This document shows, one piece after another, positions 35,115 to 44,505 of a stretch of DNA of 64,000 nucleotides. The number at the start of each line of letters is the position of its first letter. The first letter of the stretch is position 1. The notes beneath the pieces are model-generated. The model made no database searches. It saw nothing but the letters and a program-made list of their open reading frames with translations, and was not told the origin of the DNA. The position numbers and the translations under genes are program-made. This DNA is from Arthrobacter psychrolactophilus (GTDB lineage Bacteria > Actinomycetota > Actinomycetes > Actinomycetales > Micrococcaceae), in contig NZ_QJVC01000007.1 of the NCBI RefSeq assembly GCF_003219795.1, positions 54,866 through 118,865 of the forward strand. The letters run 5' to 3'.

Positions 35115-35795
35115 ATGGCGCTTACGCCAGAAGACGTTGTCAACAAGCGGTTCCAGCCGACGAAGTTCCGCGAAGGCTACGACCAGGACGAAGTTGATGA
35201 TTTTCTTGACGAAATCGTCGTAGAGCTTCGCCGCTTGCACCAAGAAAACGACGACCTGCGCAAGCAGCTCGCCGACGGTGGTGCCAGCCCGGCGGTCGTT
35301 CCTGCAGCAGCACCGGTGTTGAAGAAGGAACCCGAAGCTGTCAAGGAGCCGGTCAAGGCCGAGCCCGTTGTCGTGCCCGAGCCCGTTGTTGAGGCCAAGC
35401 CCGCAGTTGTCGAGGCGCCCGTTGTTGCGGCTGCTCCGGCGGCCAAGGCAGAGTCCGCCACCACGGCTGAGTCCGCAACAGGCGTTATCGCCTTGGCACA
35501 GCGTCTGCATGACGAATACGTCAACGCAGGTGTGGAGCAGCGCGATAAGATCATCGCAGAAGCACAGATCGAAGCCAGCACGCTGGTCAACGACGCCCAG
35601 GAGAAGAGCCGTAAGACGCTTGGTGCCTTGGAGCAGCAGCGTTCGGTTCTCGAACGCAAGGTTGAGCAGTTGCGCGGCTTCGAGCGTGACTACCGTTCAC
35701 GCCTGAAGACCTACATTGAAGGTCAGCTACGGGACCTGGATGCCCGCGGTTCGGTCGCAGCACCGGATTTCGCCGAGGGTACCTCGGAATCCTAA
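35115..35795 (+). CDS. divIVA: Polar growth/division protein DivIVA (Wag31)
   Basis: A 226-aa coiled-coil protein. The N-terminal lipid-binding domain M-A-L-T-P-E-D-V-V-N-K-R-F and G-Y-D-Q-D-E-V-D-D-F-L-D is followed by a first coiled coil (to ~55). A Pro/Ala/Val/Glu linker (~56-125) carrying repeated V-V-x-E-P units comes next, and then a second coiled coil (~130-205). It senses curved membrane and recruits wall synthesis at poles or septa. In mycobacteria Wag31 is a kinase substrate; the kinase at 7328 is a candidate regulator but no site is proven. GAGGTGA precedes the ATG. Confidence 0.95.
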   Translation: MALTPEDVVNKRFQPTKFREGYDQDEVDDFLDEIVVELRRLHQENDDLRKQLADGGASPAVVPAAAPVLKKEPEAVKEPVKAEPVVVPEPVVEAKPAVVEAPVVAAAPAAKAESATTAESATGVIALAQRLHDEYVNAGVEQRDKIIAEAQIEASTLVNDAQEKSRKTLGALEQQRSVLERKVEQLRGFERDYRSRLKTYIEGQLRDLDARGSVAAPDFAEGTSES

Positions 35796-35806
35796 GCCAA
35801 GAACTA

Positions 35807-35847
35807 AAAGCCGGTGGTGCAAGGAAACTTGTTCCACCGGCTTTTTT
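35807..35847 (+). terminator. Terminator after divIVA (end of dcw region)
   Basis: 11-bp stem (35807-35817 with 35834-35844) extended by imperfect inner pairing, followed by a run of seven T. Confidence 0.88.
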
Positions 35848-35891
35848 TGATTGAGCAATTACTTTTCTGACCCAGAACAAATGAAAGTATC

Positions 35892-36476
35892 ATGAGCGAG
35901 AACTCTTTGCAGGGCCCGACAGTTATCTCGGCACGCAGTCACCGACGCTTTTGGTGGCTGTGGGTGGGATGCGCCGCATTTGCCTATGTATGTGACCAGC
36001 TCACCAAGTGGTGGGTCACCTCCACCATGGTTGAGGGTCAGACCACGGCCGTTATTCCTGGAGTCCTCCAGTGGTACTTCATTCGCAACTCCGGCGCAGC
36101 CTTCTCCATCGGTGAGAACTTCACCTGGTTCTTCACGATCGTCATGGCGGTCGTGGCAACAGCCATCATCGTCATGTCGCGCAAGATCGGCTCGGCTTGG
36201 TGGGGTGTTGGTCTTGGACTCGTCTTAGGTGGCGCGCTAGGAAACCTGACGGACCGACTGTTCCGTCCGCCGTCGTTCGCCATGGGCCACGTTGTTGACT
36301 TTATTTCTTTCCCCAACTTCGCCATCTTTAACATGGCCGATATGGCCGTTGTGGGCGGAGTTATTACGATCTGCCTCCTGACGCTTATCGGCATCCCGAT
36401 GAACGGTGTCAAGGCAGAGGCCGTTTCATCAGAGCAAAACCCCGCGCAGGCGGCAGAGGACAACAATAATGACTGA
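35892..36476 (+). CDS. lspA: Lipoprotein signal peptidase II
   Basis: A 194-aa aspartic membrane protease with four helices. It cleaves prolipoprotein signal peptides after lipidation. Family motifs: D-Q-x-T-K, the R-N-S-G-A-A-F-S segment, the catalytic G-N-L-T-D-R-L, and F-N-M-A-D with the second catalytic Asp. It would process the lipoprotein encoded at 12833. The end overlaps rluD by 8 bp. Confidence 0.95.
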   Translation: MSENSLQGPTVISARSHRRFWWLWVGCAAFAYVCDQLTKWWVTSTMVEGQTTAVIPGVLQWYFIRNSGAAFSIGENFTWFFTIVMAVVATAIIVMSRKIGSAWWGVGLGLVLGGALGNLTDRLFRPPSFAMGHVVDFISFPNFAIFNMADMAVVGGVITICLLTLIGIPMNGVKAEAVSSEQNPAQAAEDNNND

Positions 36477-37392
36477 GACTTTTACCGTTCCCGAGGACAT
36501 TTCAGGAAGCCGGGCCGACGCCGGACTGGCGGCTTTGCTGGGCATCTCGCGTTCCGCCGCGGCCCTGCTGTGCTCCGAAGGCAATGTGCTGCAAAATGGC
36601 GCCGTTCTGGGCAAAAGCGAGAAGTTCCGTGCCGGCGCGAGCATTCAGGTCACGATCCCGGAACGCCGCGACCCGCTAGAAATCGTGGTCGAGCCCGTCG
36701 ACGGCCTCAACATTTTGCTCGACGACGATGAATTTGTCGTGGTCGATAAGCCCGTTGGAGTTGCCGCGCACCCCTCACCGGGCTGGGTTGGTCCCACCGT
36801 AGTGGGCGGACTCGCCGCTGCCGGTTACCGGATCTCCACCTCGGGCGCGCAAGAGCGCGTTGGCATTGTGCACCGCCTCGACGTGGGCACCTCCGGCGCC
36901 ATGGTCGTCGCCAAGACCGAACACGCCTACACTGTGCTCAAGGAAGCCTTCCGCTCCCGCACGGTAGAAAAGGTGTACCACTCGGTCGTGCAGGGTCTGC
37001 CCGATCCCCTCAAGGGCACGATCGATGCGCCCCTGGGTCGGCATCCCGGTTATGACTGGCGTTTTGCCGTCATCGAGGGCGGTCGGCCCTCCGTGACGCA
37101 TTACGAAGTTCTCGAGGCCTTCGGTAAGGCCTCCCTCGTGGAGGTGCACCTGGAAACGGGTCGCACCCACCAAATTCGTGTGCACTTCTCCGCGCTGCGT
37201 CATCCCTGCGCAGGAGATTTGACCTACGGTGCGGATCCGACCCTGGCCGCCGAACTTGGTTTGACCCGTCAGTGGCTGCACGCGCACCGACTCGGCTTCA
37301 CGCACCCGTCCACGGGGGAGCCGGTCTCGGTCACGAGCCCCTACCCGCAGGATCTGAGCTACGCCTTGGAGCACTTGCGCGGCGAGCACTAG
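36469..37392 (+). CDS. rluD: Ribosomal large subunit pseudouridine synthase (RluD type)
   Basis: A 307-aa RluA/RluD-family enzyme that isomerises uridines in 23S rRNA helix 69. An N-terminal S4-like domain ([21 protein letters not shown]) is followed by the catalytic domain with H-R-L-D-V-G-T-S-G (catalytic Asp) near residue 138 and G-R-T-H-Q-I-R-V-H near 232. The ATG at 36469 overlaps lspA by 8 bp; the frame upstream lies inside lspA. A 55-bp interspersed repeat begins right after its stop codon. Confidence 0.93.
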   Translation: MTETFTVPEDISGSRADAGLAALLGISRSAAALLCSEGNVLQNGAVLGKSEKFRAGASIQVTIPERRDPLEIVVEPVDGLNILLDDDEFVVVDKPVGVAAHPSPGWVGPTVVGGLAAAGYRISTSGAQERVGIVHRLDVGTSGAMVVAKTEHAYTVLKEAFRSRTVEKVYHSVVQGLPDPLKGTIDAPLGRHPGYDWRFAVIEGGRPSVTHYEVLEAFGKASLVEVHLETGRTHQIRVHFSALRHPCAGDLTYGADPTLAAELGLTRQWLHAHRLGFTHPSTGEPVSVTSPYPQDLSYALEHLRGEH

Positions 37393-37447
37393 CAACGCCG
37401 CATCACATTCCGGGCGTTTTTCGCGGACGCGGCATCACAATACGGCC
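37393..37447 (+). repeat. 55-bp interspersed repeat, copy A
   Basis: Two GCxGCATCAC units 33 bp apart. About 48 of 55 bases match copy C at 60163-60217 in the same orientation. It starts on the base after the rluD stop codon. Confidence 0.7.
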
Positions 37448-37455
37448 ATTTTTCA

Positions 37456-37488
37456 CAAACCCTGCATCACCTTGTGGTGCAGGGTTTG
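37456..37488 (+). terminator. Terminator after rluD
   Basis: 15-bp stem with one G-U pair (37456-37470 with 37474-37488), 3-nt loop, followed by TTGTTG-like sequence. It lies between the two inverted repeat copies A and B. Confidence 0.75.
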
Positions 37489-37500
37489 TTGTGTAGCAGT

Positions 37501-37551
37501 GAAGTGGTGCCGCGTCTGCCTGACGACGCACTAAAGTGGTGCCGCGTTGGG
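37501..37551 (-). repeat. Interspersed repeat, copy B (inverted, diverged)
   Basis: Read on the minus strand it shows CAACGCGGCACCACTTT and GACGCGGCACCACTT with a different ~16-bp spacer, so it is an inverted relative of copy A (TCAC changed to CCAC). Copies A and B face each other around the rluD terminator and end 24 bp before the dnaE -10 box. Confidence 0.6.
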
Positions 37552-37574
37552 GAAACGGAAGAGGAAATGAGCAC

Positions 37575-37580
37575 TAGAAT
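37575..37580 (+). promoter_or_regulatory. -10 box of a leaderless dnaE mRNA
   Basis: TAGAAT followed by six bases and the GTG of dnaE; no ribosome site is visible. Confidence 0.55.
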
Positions 37581-37586
37581 GGTTCG

Positions 37587-40500
37587 GTGGCTAGCTCATC
37601 GACTGACAGTTTTGTTCATCTTCATACGCACACCGAATACTCCATGTTGGACGGTGCGGCGCGTCTGACCGAACTCTTCGACGAGGCAAAGCGGCTTGAA
37701 ATGCCGGCCTTGGCTACGACGGATCATGGCTATCTTTTCGGCGCCTTTGATTTCTGGAAGAAGGCCACCGACGCCGGCATCAAGCCCATCATTGGTGTTG
37801 AAGCCTACGTCACCCCGGGCACGGCCCGGACAGACAAGACCAGGGTCAAATGGCGCACCGAGGAATCCCAGCGCAAGGACGACGTCTCCGGTGGTGGTTT
37901 CTACACCCACATGACGCTCCTGAGCTACAACAACCAGGGCATGCGCAACTTGTTCCGGGCCTCCTCCATCGGCTCCCTGGACTCGCCCATGGGCAAGTAC
38001 CCGCGCCTAGACCGTGAGCTGCTCAACCAGTACCACCCCGGCCTGATTGCGACCACAGGGTGCCCCTCCGGTGAGGTGCAGACTCGACTGCGTCTGGGCC
38101 AGTACAACGAGGCGAAGGCTGCCGCCGCCGAGTTCCAAGACATCTTTGGCAAAGAAAACTACTTCTGCGAACTCATGGACCACGGTCTGGACATTGAGCG
38201 ACGCGTCACGAAGGATCTCCTGCGACTGGCCAAGGAACTGGACATTCCACTGGTCGCCACGAACGATCTGCACTACACCCACGAGCACGATGCCAAGGCC
38301 CACGAGGCCCTCCTGGCGCTGCAATCGGCCTCCACCCTGACGGAGCCCACCTACGACGAAGGCGGTAAGCGCTTTGCCTTCAGCGGCAGCGGCTATTACC
38401 TCAAGTCCCCGGCCGAGATGCGCTCACTGTTCTCGGAACTGCCCTCCGCCTGCGATAACACGCTCCTGATTGCCGAACGCTGTGAGGTGTCCTTTAATAC
38501 GGACGCCAACTACATGCCGAAGTTCCCCTGCCCGCCCGGCGAGGACGAAACCTCATGGCTCGTCAAGGAGGTCGACGCCGGACTGAAGTTCAGGTACCCC
38601 AAGGGGATCCCCGACGATGTCCGCGAACGCGCCGACTACGAGCTCGGCGTCATCATCAAGATGGGCTTCCCCGGATACTTCCTGGTGGTTGCCGACTTTA
38701 TTAACTGGTCCAAGGACCACGGCATCCGCGTTGGCCCGGGCCGTGGTTCCGGTGCCGGTTCCATGGTGGCTTACGCCATGCGCATCACCGACCTTGACCC
38801 GATCCGCCACGGCTTGATCTTTGAGCGCTTCCTCAACCCTGAGCGCGTCTCCATGCCTGACTTTGACGTGGACTTCGATGATCGTCGCCGCCATGAGGTC
38901 ATTAAGTATGTGACCGAAAAGTACGGCGACGAGCGTGTGGCCATGATCGTCACCTACGGCAGCATTAAGACCAAGCAGGCCTTGAAGGACTCCTCGCGCG
39001 TGCTGGGACACCCCTTCAGCATGGGTGAAATGCTCACCAAGGCGCTGCCGCCGGCCGTCATGGCCAAGGACATTTTGCTCAATGACATTGAAAACCCCGA
39101 AGCCAAGCGGTACGGGGAAGCCGGCGATTTCCGTAATCTGATCAACACCGATCCGGAAGCCGCCAAGGTCTTTGAACTCAGCAAGGGTCTGGAAGGCTTG
39201 AAGCGGCAGTGGGGTGTGCACGCAGCCGGTGTCATCATGAGCTCGGACCCCATCATCGACGTCATCCCGATTATGCGTCGTATCCAGGACGGGCAGGTCA
39301 TCACCCAGTTCGACTATCCGACGAGTGAGGGCCTAGGCCTGATCAAGATGGACTTCTTGGGGTTGCGAAACCTCACCATCATCACCGACGCGTTGGAGAA
39401 CATCAAGGCCAACACCGGCTTCGAGCTTGACCTTGAGGGCTTGGAATACGACGACGCCGAATCCTACGAGCTCATGGCCCGCGGTGACACGCTGGGCGTG
39501 TTCCAGCTCGATGGTGGGCCCATGCGTAGCCTGCTCAAGCTCATGCGTCCCGATAACTTTGAAGATATTTCCGCAGTGTTGGCGCTGTACCGACCGGGCC
39601 CCATGGGTGCCGACTCGCACACCAACTATGCCCTGCGTAAAAATGGGTTGCAGCCGATCACCCCGATTCACCCGGAGCTGGAAGAGCCGCTCGCGGAGAT
39701 TCTCGGCGGTACCTACGGCTTGATCGTGTATCAAGAGCAGGTTATGTCGATCGCGCAGAAGCTGGCCGGCTACTCTCTGGGTAGGGCCGATATTTTGCGC
39801 CGTGCCATGGGTAAGAAGAAAAAGTCGGAGCTGGATAAGCAGTACGCCGGTTTCCATCAGGGCATGTTGGACAACGGTTATTCAGACGCCGCCGTCGCAA
39901 CGCTCTGGGCGATTCTGTTGCCCTTCTCCGATTACGCCTTCAACAAGGCCCACTCGGCTGCCTACGGTGTCATCAGCTACTGGACCGCCTATCTCAAGGC
40001 CCACTACCCGGCGGAATACATGGCCGCGCTACTCACCAGCGTCGGCGATGACAAGGACAAGCTGGCCCTGTACCTCAACGAGTGCCGCCACATGGGCATT
40101 ACAGTGCTCGCCCCGGACGTCAACGAGTCAGCGCTGAACTTCACCCCGGTGGGTCGCGATATTCGCTTCGGCATGGGGGCCATCCGCAACGTGGGTGCCA
40201 ATGTTGTGAACGGTTTGGTGGAGGCCCGCAACGAACGCGGAAACTTTGAGAACTTCGCCGATTTCCTCATGAAGGTTCCGGCCGTGGTCTGCAACAAGCG
40301 CACGATTGAATCTCTCATCAAGGCCGGAGCGTTTGATTCACTGGGCCATGCGCGCCGTGCCCTGGCCATGATTCATGAGGAATCGGTCGACTCGGTCATT
40401 ACCATCAAGCGCAACGAGGCCGTGGGACAGTTTGACCTGTTCGCGGGGCTCGGAGGCGACGCGGAACCCGAAGCGGCCCTGATTACCGAGATTCCGGATC

Positions 40501-41153
40501 TGCCCGAGTGGGAGAAAAAAGACAAGCTCGCGTTTGAACGTGACATGCTCGGTCTCTACGTCTCGGATCATCCGCTGCGTGGTCTTGAGGGGGTCTTAAG
40601 TCAGAACGCCGACATCACCATCACCGCCCTCCTCGGCGACGACGGCCCCCAGGATGGGCACATCGTGACGATTTCGGGCATGATCACCAACCTCCAGCGC
40701 CGTATCGCTAAGAGCAGCGGCAATCCCTATGCTCGCTGCGAGGTGGAAGATCTTGGCGGTTCCGTTGAGGTCATGTTCTTCGGGCAGGTTTATGGTCCCA
40801 TCGCCAATGTCTTGGCGGAGGACTTGATTGTGGTCATCAAGGGACGTTTGCAAAAGCGCGACGACGGAGCCGTCACCTTGAACGCGATGGAGCTGACGGT
40901 TCCGGACCTGACGGAGGGGCTGACCGGCCCGCTCGTGATCTCGATGCCGGAGCACAAGGCCAACGAGCAGGTGTTGTTGGCGTTGAAGAATGTGTTGGGA
41001 GACCACCGAGGGACGACCGAGGTGAAGATGCATCTCTCCGGCACTCGTTCCATGAAGGTCATGAAGCTGCCTCTGCATCACCGGGTCAATCCCACTCCGG
41101 CGCTCTTTGGTGACCTGAAAGTCTTGCTGGGGCCGACGTGTTTGGAGGGCTGA
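37587..41153 (+). CDS. dnaE: DNA polymerase III alpha subunit (replicative, DnaE1)
   Basis: A 1188-aa replicative polymerase. The N-terminal PHP domain keeps its metal histidines (H11, H13, H15 in H-L-H-T-H-T-E-Y-S); in mycobacterial DnaE1 this domain is the proofreading exonuclease, and the same is likely here. The palm has P-D-F-D-V-D-F with D425 and D427. The C-terminal OB domain contains ISGMITNLQRR. Length fits DnaE1. The GTG start is supported by a leaderless -10 box. It overlaps the next membrane-protein gene by one base. Confidence 0.96.
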   Translation: MASSSTDSFVHLHTHTEYSMLDGAARLTELFDEAKRLEMPALATTDHGYLFGAFDFWKKATDAGIKPIIGVEAYVTPGTARTDKTRVKWRTEESQRKDDVSGGGFYTHMTLLSYNNQGMRNLFRASSIGSLDSPMGKYPRLDRELLNQYHPGLIATTGCPSGEVQTRLRLGQYNEAKAAAAEFQDIFGKENYFCELMDHGLDIERRVTKDLLRLAKELDIPLVATNDLHYTHEHDAKAHEALLALQSASTLTEPTYDEGGKRFAFSGSGYYLKSPAEMRSLFSELPSACDNTLLIAERCEVSFNTDANYMPKFPCPPGEDETSWLVKEVDAGLKFRYPKGIPDDVRERADYELGVIIKMGFPGYFLVVADFINWSKDHGIRVGPGRGSGAGSMVAYAMRITDLDPIRHGLIFERFLNPERVSMPDFDVDFDDRRRHEVIKYVTEKYGDERVAMIVTYGSIKTKQALKDSSRVLGHPFSMGEMLTKALPPAVMAKDILLNDIENPEAKRYGEAGDFRNLINTDPEAAKVFELSKGLEGLKRQWGVHAAGVIMSSDPIIDVIPIMRRIQDGQVITQFDYPTSEGLGLIKMDFLGLRNLTIITDALENIKANTGFELDLEGLEYDDAESYELMARGDTLGVFQLDGGPMRSLLKLMRPDNFEDISAVLALYRPGPMGADSHTNYALRKNGLQPITPIHPELEEPLAEILGGTYGLIVYQEQVMSIAQKLAGYSLGRADILRRAMGKKKKSELDKQYAGFHQGMLDNGYSDAAVATLWAILLPFSDYAFNKAHSAAYGVISYWTAYLKAHYPAEYMAALLTSVGDDKDKLALYLNECRHMGITVLAPDVNESALNFTPVGRDIRFGMGAIRNVGANVVNGLVEARNERGNFENFADFLMKVPAVVCNKRTIESLIKAGAFDSLGHARRALAMIHEESVDSVITIKRNEAVGQFDLFAGLGGDAEPEAALITEIPDLPEWEKKDKLAFERDMLGLYVSDHPLRGLEGVLSQNADITITALLGDDGPQDGHIVTISGMITNLQRRIAKSSGNPYARCEVEDLGGSVEVMFFGQVYGPIANVLAEDLIVVIKGRLQKRDDGAVTLNAMELTVPDLTEGLTGPLVISMPEHKANEQVLLALKNVLGDHRGTTEVKMHLSGTRSMKVMKLPLHHRVNPTPALFGDLKVLLGPTCLEG

Positions 41154-41683
41154 TGCGTGAAGGCAGCGCAACGCTGTGGCGTCGGGGGATCACATCCTCC
41201 GTGCTCACCGGCATTGTTGCGGGAATCCTCTGGTGGCTGCTGGCCCCCGGCGGGGCCTTGTATGGTGCTGGCACGGACTTCTTCAGCTGGCTGCCGCGTG
41301 ACGCGGTCCTGGCCGGACTGCTCATCGTCGCGGGGGCGCTCCGCGCTTTCTTTTCGATGCGCCACCCGCGGCCGCGCCGCCGTCGTGCTTCCTCCCAGAA
41401 CCAGCTCGAGGACACGCGTCTGAGGGTCATCATTTTGCTGCTCTCGGGATTCCTCGGAGCCGTCGTTGCCTGGCGCATGGGCGTCTTTGCGGGAGATTTG
41501 TTCCAGACACCGCCGGAAAACATGCCCCATCCAAGCATGGTGTTCTCGCTGCGTTCTGGGCCTGTGCTGTTGTTCTGGCCGCTCACAAGCGCCCTCGTGG
41601 TCTGGATTTGGAGCCTGATCTCCTACTCATTTGTGCCCGTCATGAAGGACTCGCTGCACGAGGAAAGCAAGCTCAACGGGTAA
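41153..41683 (+). CDS. Conserved membrane protein of unknown function
   Basis: A 176-aa protein with four likely membrane helices (about 13-33, 45-66, 90-110 and 137-160) and a basic R-R-R-R loop in the middle facing the cytoplasm. I do not recognise a family. Its ATG overlaps the dnaE stop (TGATG), so it is co-translated with dnaE, and it lies 10 bp before hisD. No catalytic motif is visible. Confidence 0.75.
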   Translation: MREGSATLWRRGITSSVLTGIVAGILWWLLAPGGALYGAGTDFFSWLPRDAVLAGLLIVAGALRAFFSMRHPRPRRRRASSQNQLEDTRLRVIILLLSGFLGAVVAWRMGVFAGDLFQTPPENMPHPSMVFSLRSGPVLLFWPLTSALVVWIWSLISYSFVPVMKDSLHEESKLNG

Positions 41684-41686
41684 ACT
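41681..41686 (+). promoter_or_regulatory. -10 box before hisD (leaderless)
   Basis: TAAACT followed by seven bases and the hisD GTG. It overlaps the stop codon of the upstream membrane-protein gene. No good -35. Confidence 0.45.
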
Positions 41687-41693
41687 TACACGG

Positions 41694-43082
41694 GTGAGCA
41701 ACCTTGAATCTTCCGTGTCCACCGCCCCGTCCAGCGCCAGCAGCCTTGCACCCTTGCACCGCATCGACCTGCGCGGACGCGCCCTGAGCCTTGCCGAGTT
41801 GAAAAGTGCCGTTCCTCGCACGGCCCAGGCAACTGTCACGACCGCCGAAACCGCCGTTCTCGGCATCATCGCCGACGTCCGGGAGCGTGGCCATGCCGCG
41901 TTGGCAGATCTCGCTCAGAAGTTCGACGGCGTGACGCAGGAACACCCCCGGGTCCCGGCCGAGGCCCTTGCTGCGGCGCTGGAATCCTTGGACCCGAAGG
42001 TTCGGGCAGCGCTGGAAGAGTCCATCACCCGAGCCAAGGCCTTCGCGCAGGCGCAGAAGCCCGCCGACGTTGATTACCCGATTGCCGATGGCGCCGTCGT
42101 GTCCTCGCACTGGGTGCCCGTCTCCCGCGCTGGCATGTACGTGCCCGGGGGCCTTGCCCCGCTAGCATCCTCCGTCATCATGAATGCCGTTCCCGCTCAG
42201 GCTGCAGGCGTGGCATCAATCGCACTGGCCTCCCCGCCACAGAAGGAAAATGGGGGAATGCCGGGTCAAACCATTCTCGCTGCGGCAGCCCTGCTCGGTA
42301 TTGACGAGGTCTATGCCATGGGCGGCGCCCAGGCCATCGCTGCTTTCGCCTACGGGGTCCAGGCGGGTACCGGCCCGAACGGGGGAGGCGACACCATCGA
42401 CCCCGTGGACGTGGTCTCCGGCCCGGGCAATATCTTTGTGGCAACGGCTAAGCGTCTGGTCAAGGGGGTCGTGGGGATCGACTCGGAGGCCGGTGCCACC
42501 GAGATTGCTGTCTTGGCAGATCACACGGCTAACCCGTCGTTTGTCGCGGCCGACCTCATCAGCCAGGCCGAGCACGATCCCCACGCGGCCTCCGTCTTGG
42601 TGACGACCTCGGTGGAACTTGCTGACGCCGTCGAACGTGAACTGGCACAGCAGGTGGCGGCCACCTCACACCGGGAACGTGTGGAGATTGCCCTGAGCGG
42701 TCCGCAGTCGGGCATTGTGCTCGTGGATGATCTGGCGCAAGGTATCGCCGTATGCAACGCCTACGCGGCCGAGCACCTGGAAATTGCCACGGAGGACGCC
42801 CCGGCCATCGCGGCTCGGATCACAAACGCCGGCGCCATTTTTGTGGGCAACTACAGCCCCGTCAGCCTCGGCGACTACTGCGCAGGATCCAACCACGTCC
42901 TGCCCACCAGTGGCACGGCGGCCTTCTCCTCGGGCCTGAATGTCACCACATTCCTGCGTGCCGTGCAGCTCATCAACTACACCAAGGATGCGCTGGAGCA
43001 GGTGGCCGAACACGTCATCACGCTCTCCAAAGCCGAGGGATTGCCCGCTCACGGAGATGCGGTGGCTGTTCGTTTCGCATGA
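41694..43082 (+). CDS. hisD: Histidinol dehydrogenase
   Basis: A 462-aa zinc enzyme that oxidises L-histidinol to L-histidine in two NAD steps, the end of histidine synthesis. Seen: [34 protein letters not shown], the S-Q-A-E-H-D zinc/substrate stretch and the late N-H-V-L-P-T-S-G motif. It is longer than usual by a ~20-residue Ser/Ala-rich N terminus. No other his genes lie in the window. The start follows a -10 box by seven bases. Confidence 0.95.
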   Translation: MSNLESSVSTAPSSASSLAPLHRIDLRGRALSLAELKSAVPRTAQATVTTAETAVLGIIADVRERGHAALADLAQKFDGVTQEHPRVPAEALAAALESLDPKVRAALEESITRAKAFAQAQKPADVDYPIADGAVVSSHWVPVSRAGMYVPGGLAPLASSVIMNAVPAQAAGVASIALASPPQKENGGMPGQTILAAAALLGIDEVYAMGGAQAIAAFAYGVQAGTGPNGGGDTIDPVDVVSGPGNIFVATAKRLVKGVVGIDSEAGATEIAVLADHTANPSFVAADLISQAEHDPHAASVLVTTSVELADAVERELAQQVAATSHRERVEIALSGPQSGIVLVDDLAQGIAVCNAYAAEHLEIATEDAPAIAARITNAGAIFVGNYSPVSLGDYCAGSNHVLPTSGTAAFSSGLNVTTFLRAVQLINYTKDALEQVAEHVITLSKAEGLPAHGDAVAVRFA

Positions 43083-43190
43083 TTTTAGCGCTAGCCCTTG
43101 TGGTGGATGTGTAGAAGTGGTATCGGCGAAATTGTTGTTTGAGAAAAACTCACCTTAGACTGGAAAACACCAACTCTCGAGGGGATCAGC

Positions 43191-43667
43191 ATGTACTGCC
43201 CGTTTTGCCGTAATCCCGATTCACGGGTCGTTGATTCGCGCCTCTCCGACGACGGATCATCCATTCGTCGACGGAGACAGTGCACAGAGTGTGGACGACG
43301 TTTCAGCACCGTGGAAACCGCAAGCCTCTCGGTGAGTAAGCGATCCGGAGTAGCCGAACCCTTTAGCCGCAGCAAGGTCATCAGCGGTGTTCGCAAGGCC
43401 TGCCAAGGTCGACCCGTCACGGACGATGACCTGGCGAAATTGGCGCAGGAAGTTGAAGAGTCGATTCGGGCCAGTGGTGCGGCCGAGATTGAGGCTAACG
43501 ACGTAGGACTGGCGATCTTGGCGCCGCTCAAGCGGCTGGACCTGGTGGCCTATCTGCGCTTTGCCAGTGTTTACCAGGCCTTCGAATCGCTGGAGGACTT
43601 CGAGAGCTCGATTGCGCAGCTTCGCAGCGACAAGGCGGAAGCCAGCGTTCACGCCTCGGATAATTAG
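43191..43667 (+). CDS. nrdR: Transcriptional repressor NrdR
   Basis: A 158-aa regulator of ribonucleotide reductase genes. The N-terminal zinc ribbon is [14 protein letters not shown] (Cys 3, 6, 31 and 34), followed by the ATP-cone ([23 protein letters not shown]) that senses dATP/ATP. GAGGGG precedes the ATG; a -10-like TAGACT is at 43156. Its own targets (nrd genes) are not in this window. Confidence 0.95.
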   Translation: MYCPFCRNPDSRVVDSRLSDDGSSIRRRRQCTECGRRFSTVETASLSVSKRSGVAEPFSRSKVISGVRKACQGRPVTDDDLAKLAQEVEESIRASGAAEIEANDVGLAILAPLKRLDLVAYLRFASVYQAFESLEDFESSIAQLRSDKAEASVHASDN

Positions 43668-43677
43668 TTCATATATA

Positions 43678-43722
43678 GAAGAGGGCTTGGACGGTGCATT
43701 GTGCACCGTCCAAGCCCTCTTC
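43678..43722. terminator. Bidirectional terminator between nrdR and SDR gene
   Basis: Perfect 21-bp stem (43678-43698 with 43702-43722) with a 3-nt loop and A/T-rich feet, between convergent genes. Confidence 0.88.
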
Positions 43723-43741
43723 TTGCTTTAAAAGTTGTGAC

Positions 43742-44500
43742 TTAGCGTCCGCCTGCCACCGGCAGAATGGCCCCCGTGACGTAGGAAGCTTCCTCGCTCA
43801 GAAGCCACAGCACGGCCGAGGCGACATCCTCCGGCTCGCCGCCACGACCCAGCGGGATGAGATGCTTGAGGCTCTCTACCCGATCCGGCATTCCGGCGGC
43901 GGCATGCAACCCGGTATTCGTCATACCCGGCGACACCGCATTGACCCTGATCCCCAGCGGAGCAGCTTCCGTGGCAAAACCCACGGTGAGGACATCCACG
44001 GCGCCCTTAGAGGCCGCGTAGTGCACCCAGGCGCCGGGGGAGCCGGCCTTGACGGCCGTGGAGGAGATGTTGACGACTGAGCCGCCCCTGCCGCCTGCGA
44101 GGCGCGACATACGGCGCGCAGCCTCCTGACACATGAAGATGGTCCCGGAGACGTTGACGTCCAGTACCTGTTTGACGATTTTCGCCGGGACATCGATCAG
44201 CTCACCGAGGTAGTTACCTGTGATGGCGGCATTGTTCACCACGGCCGTCACGGGGCCCAAGGCTTCTGCCGCGTCAAAGAGTGTTGTCGCGGCCTGGGCG
44301 TCACTGACATCGGCTTGAACGGTGAAGGCGGTCCCGCCGTCGCGCACGATCTGGTCCACGACGGACGTGGCGCCGGCGGCATCGGTGCTGAAGTTGACCA
44401 CCACGGCATAGCCTGCCGCGGCGGCCCTGACAGCAATGGCGGCACCTATCCCTCGGCTAGCCCCCGTAATGATGGCTACGCCGTGCCCAGATGCCGCCAC
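43742..44500 (-). CDS. Short-chain dehydrogenase/reductase (FabG-like)
   Basis: A 252-aa classical SDR. The NAD(P) loop G-A-S-R-G-I-G is near residue 13, N-N-A-A near 89, and the catalytic S-S...Y-A-A-S-K near 145-165 (Ser, Tyr, Lys present). P-G..T-N-T follows, and the C terminus is typical of the FabG/3-oxoacyl reductase subgroup (V-T-G-A-I-L-P-V-A-G-G). The substrate cannot be decided. The GTG start is five bases after the ppgK stop and lacks a clear ribosome site, suggesting translation coupled to ppgK. Confidence 0.82.
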   Translation of the reverse strand: MAASGHGVAIITGASRGIGAAIAVRAAAAGYAVVVNFSTDAAGATSVVDQIVRDGGTAFTVQADVSDAQAATTLFDAAEALGPVTAVVNNAAITGNYLGELIDVPAKIVKQVLDVNVSGTIFMCQEAARRMSRLAGGRGGSVVNISSTAVKAGSPGAWVHYAASKGAVDVLTVGFATEAAPLGIRVNAVSPGMTNTGLHAAAGMPDRVESLKHLIPLGRGGEPEDVASAVLWLLSEEASYVTGAILPVAGGR

Positions 44501-44505
44501 GGTGA

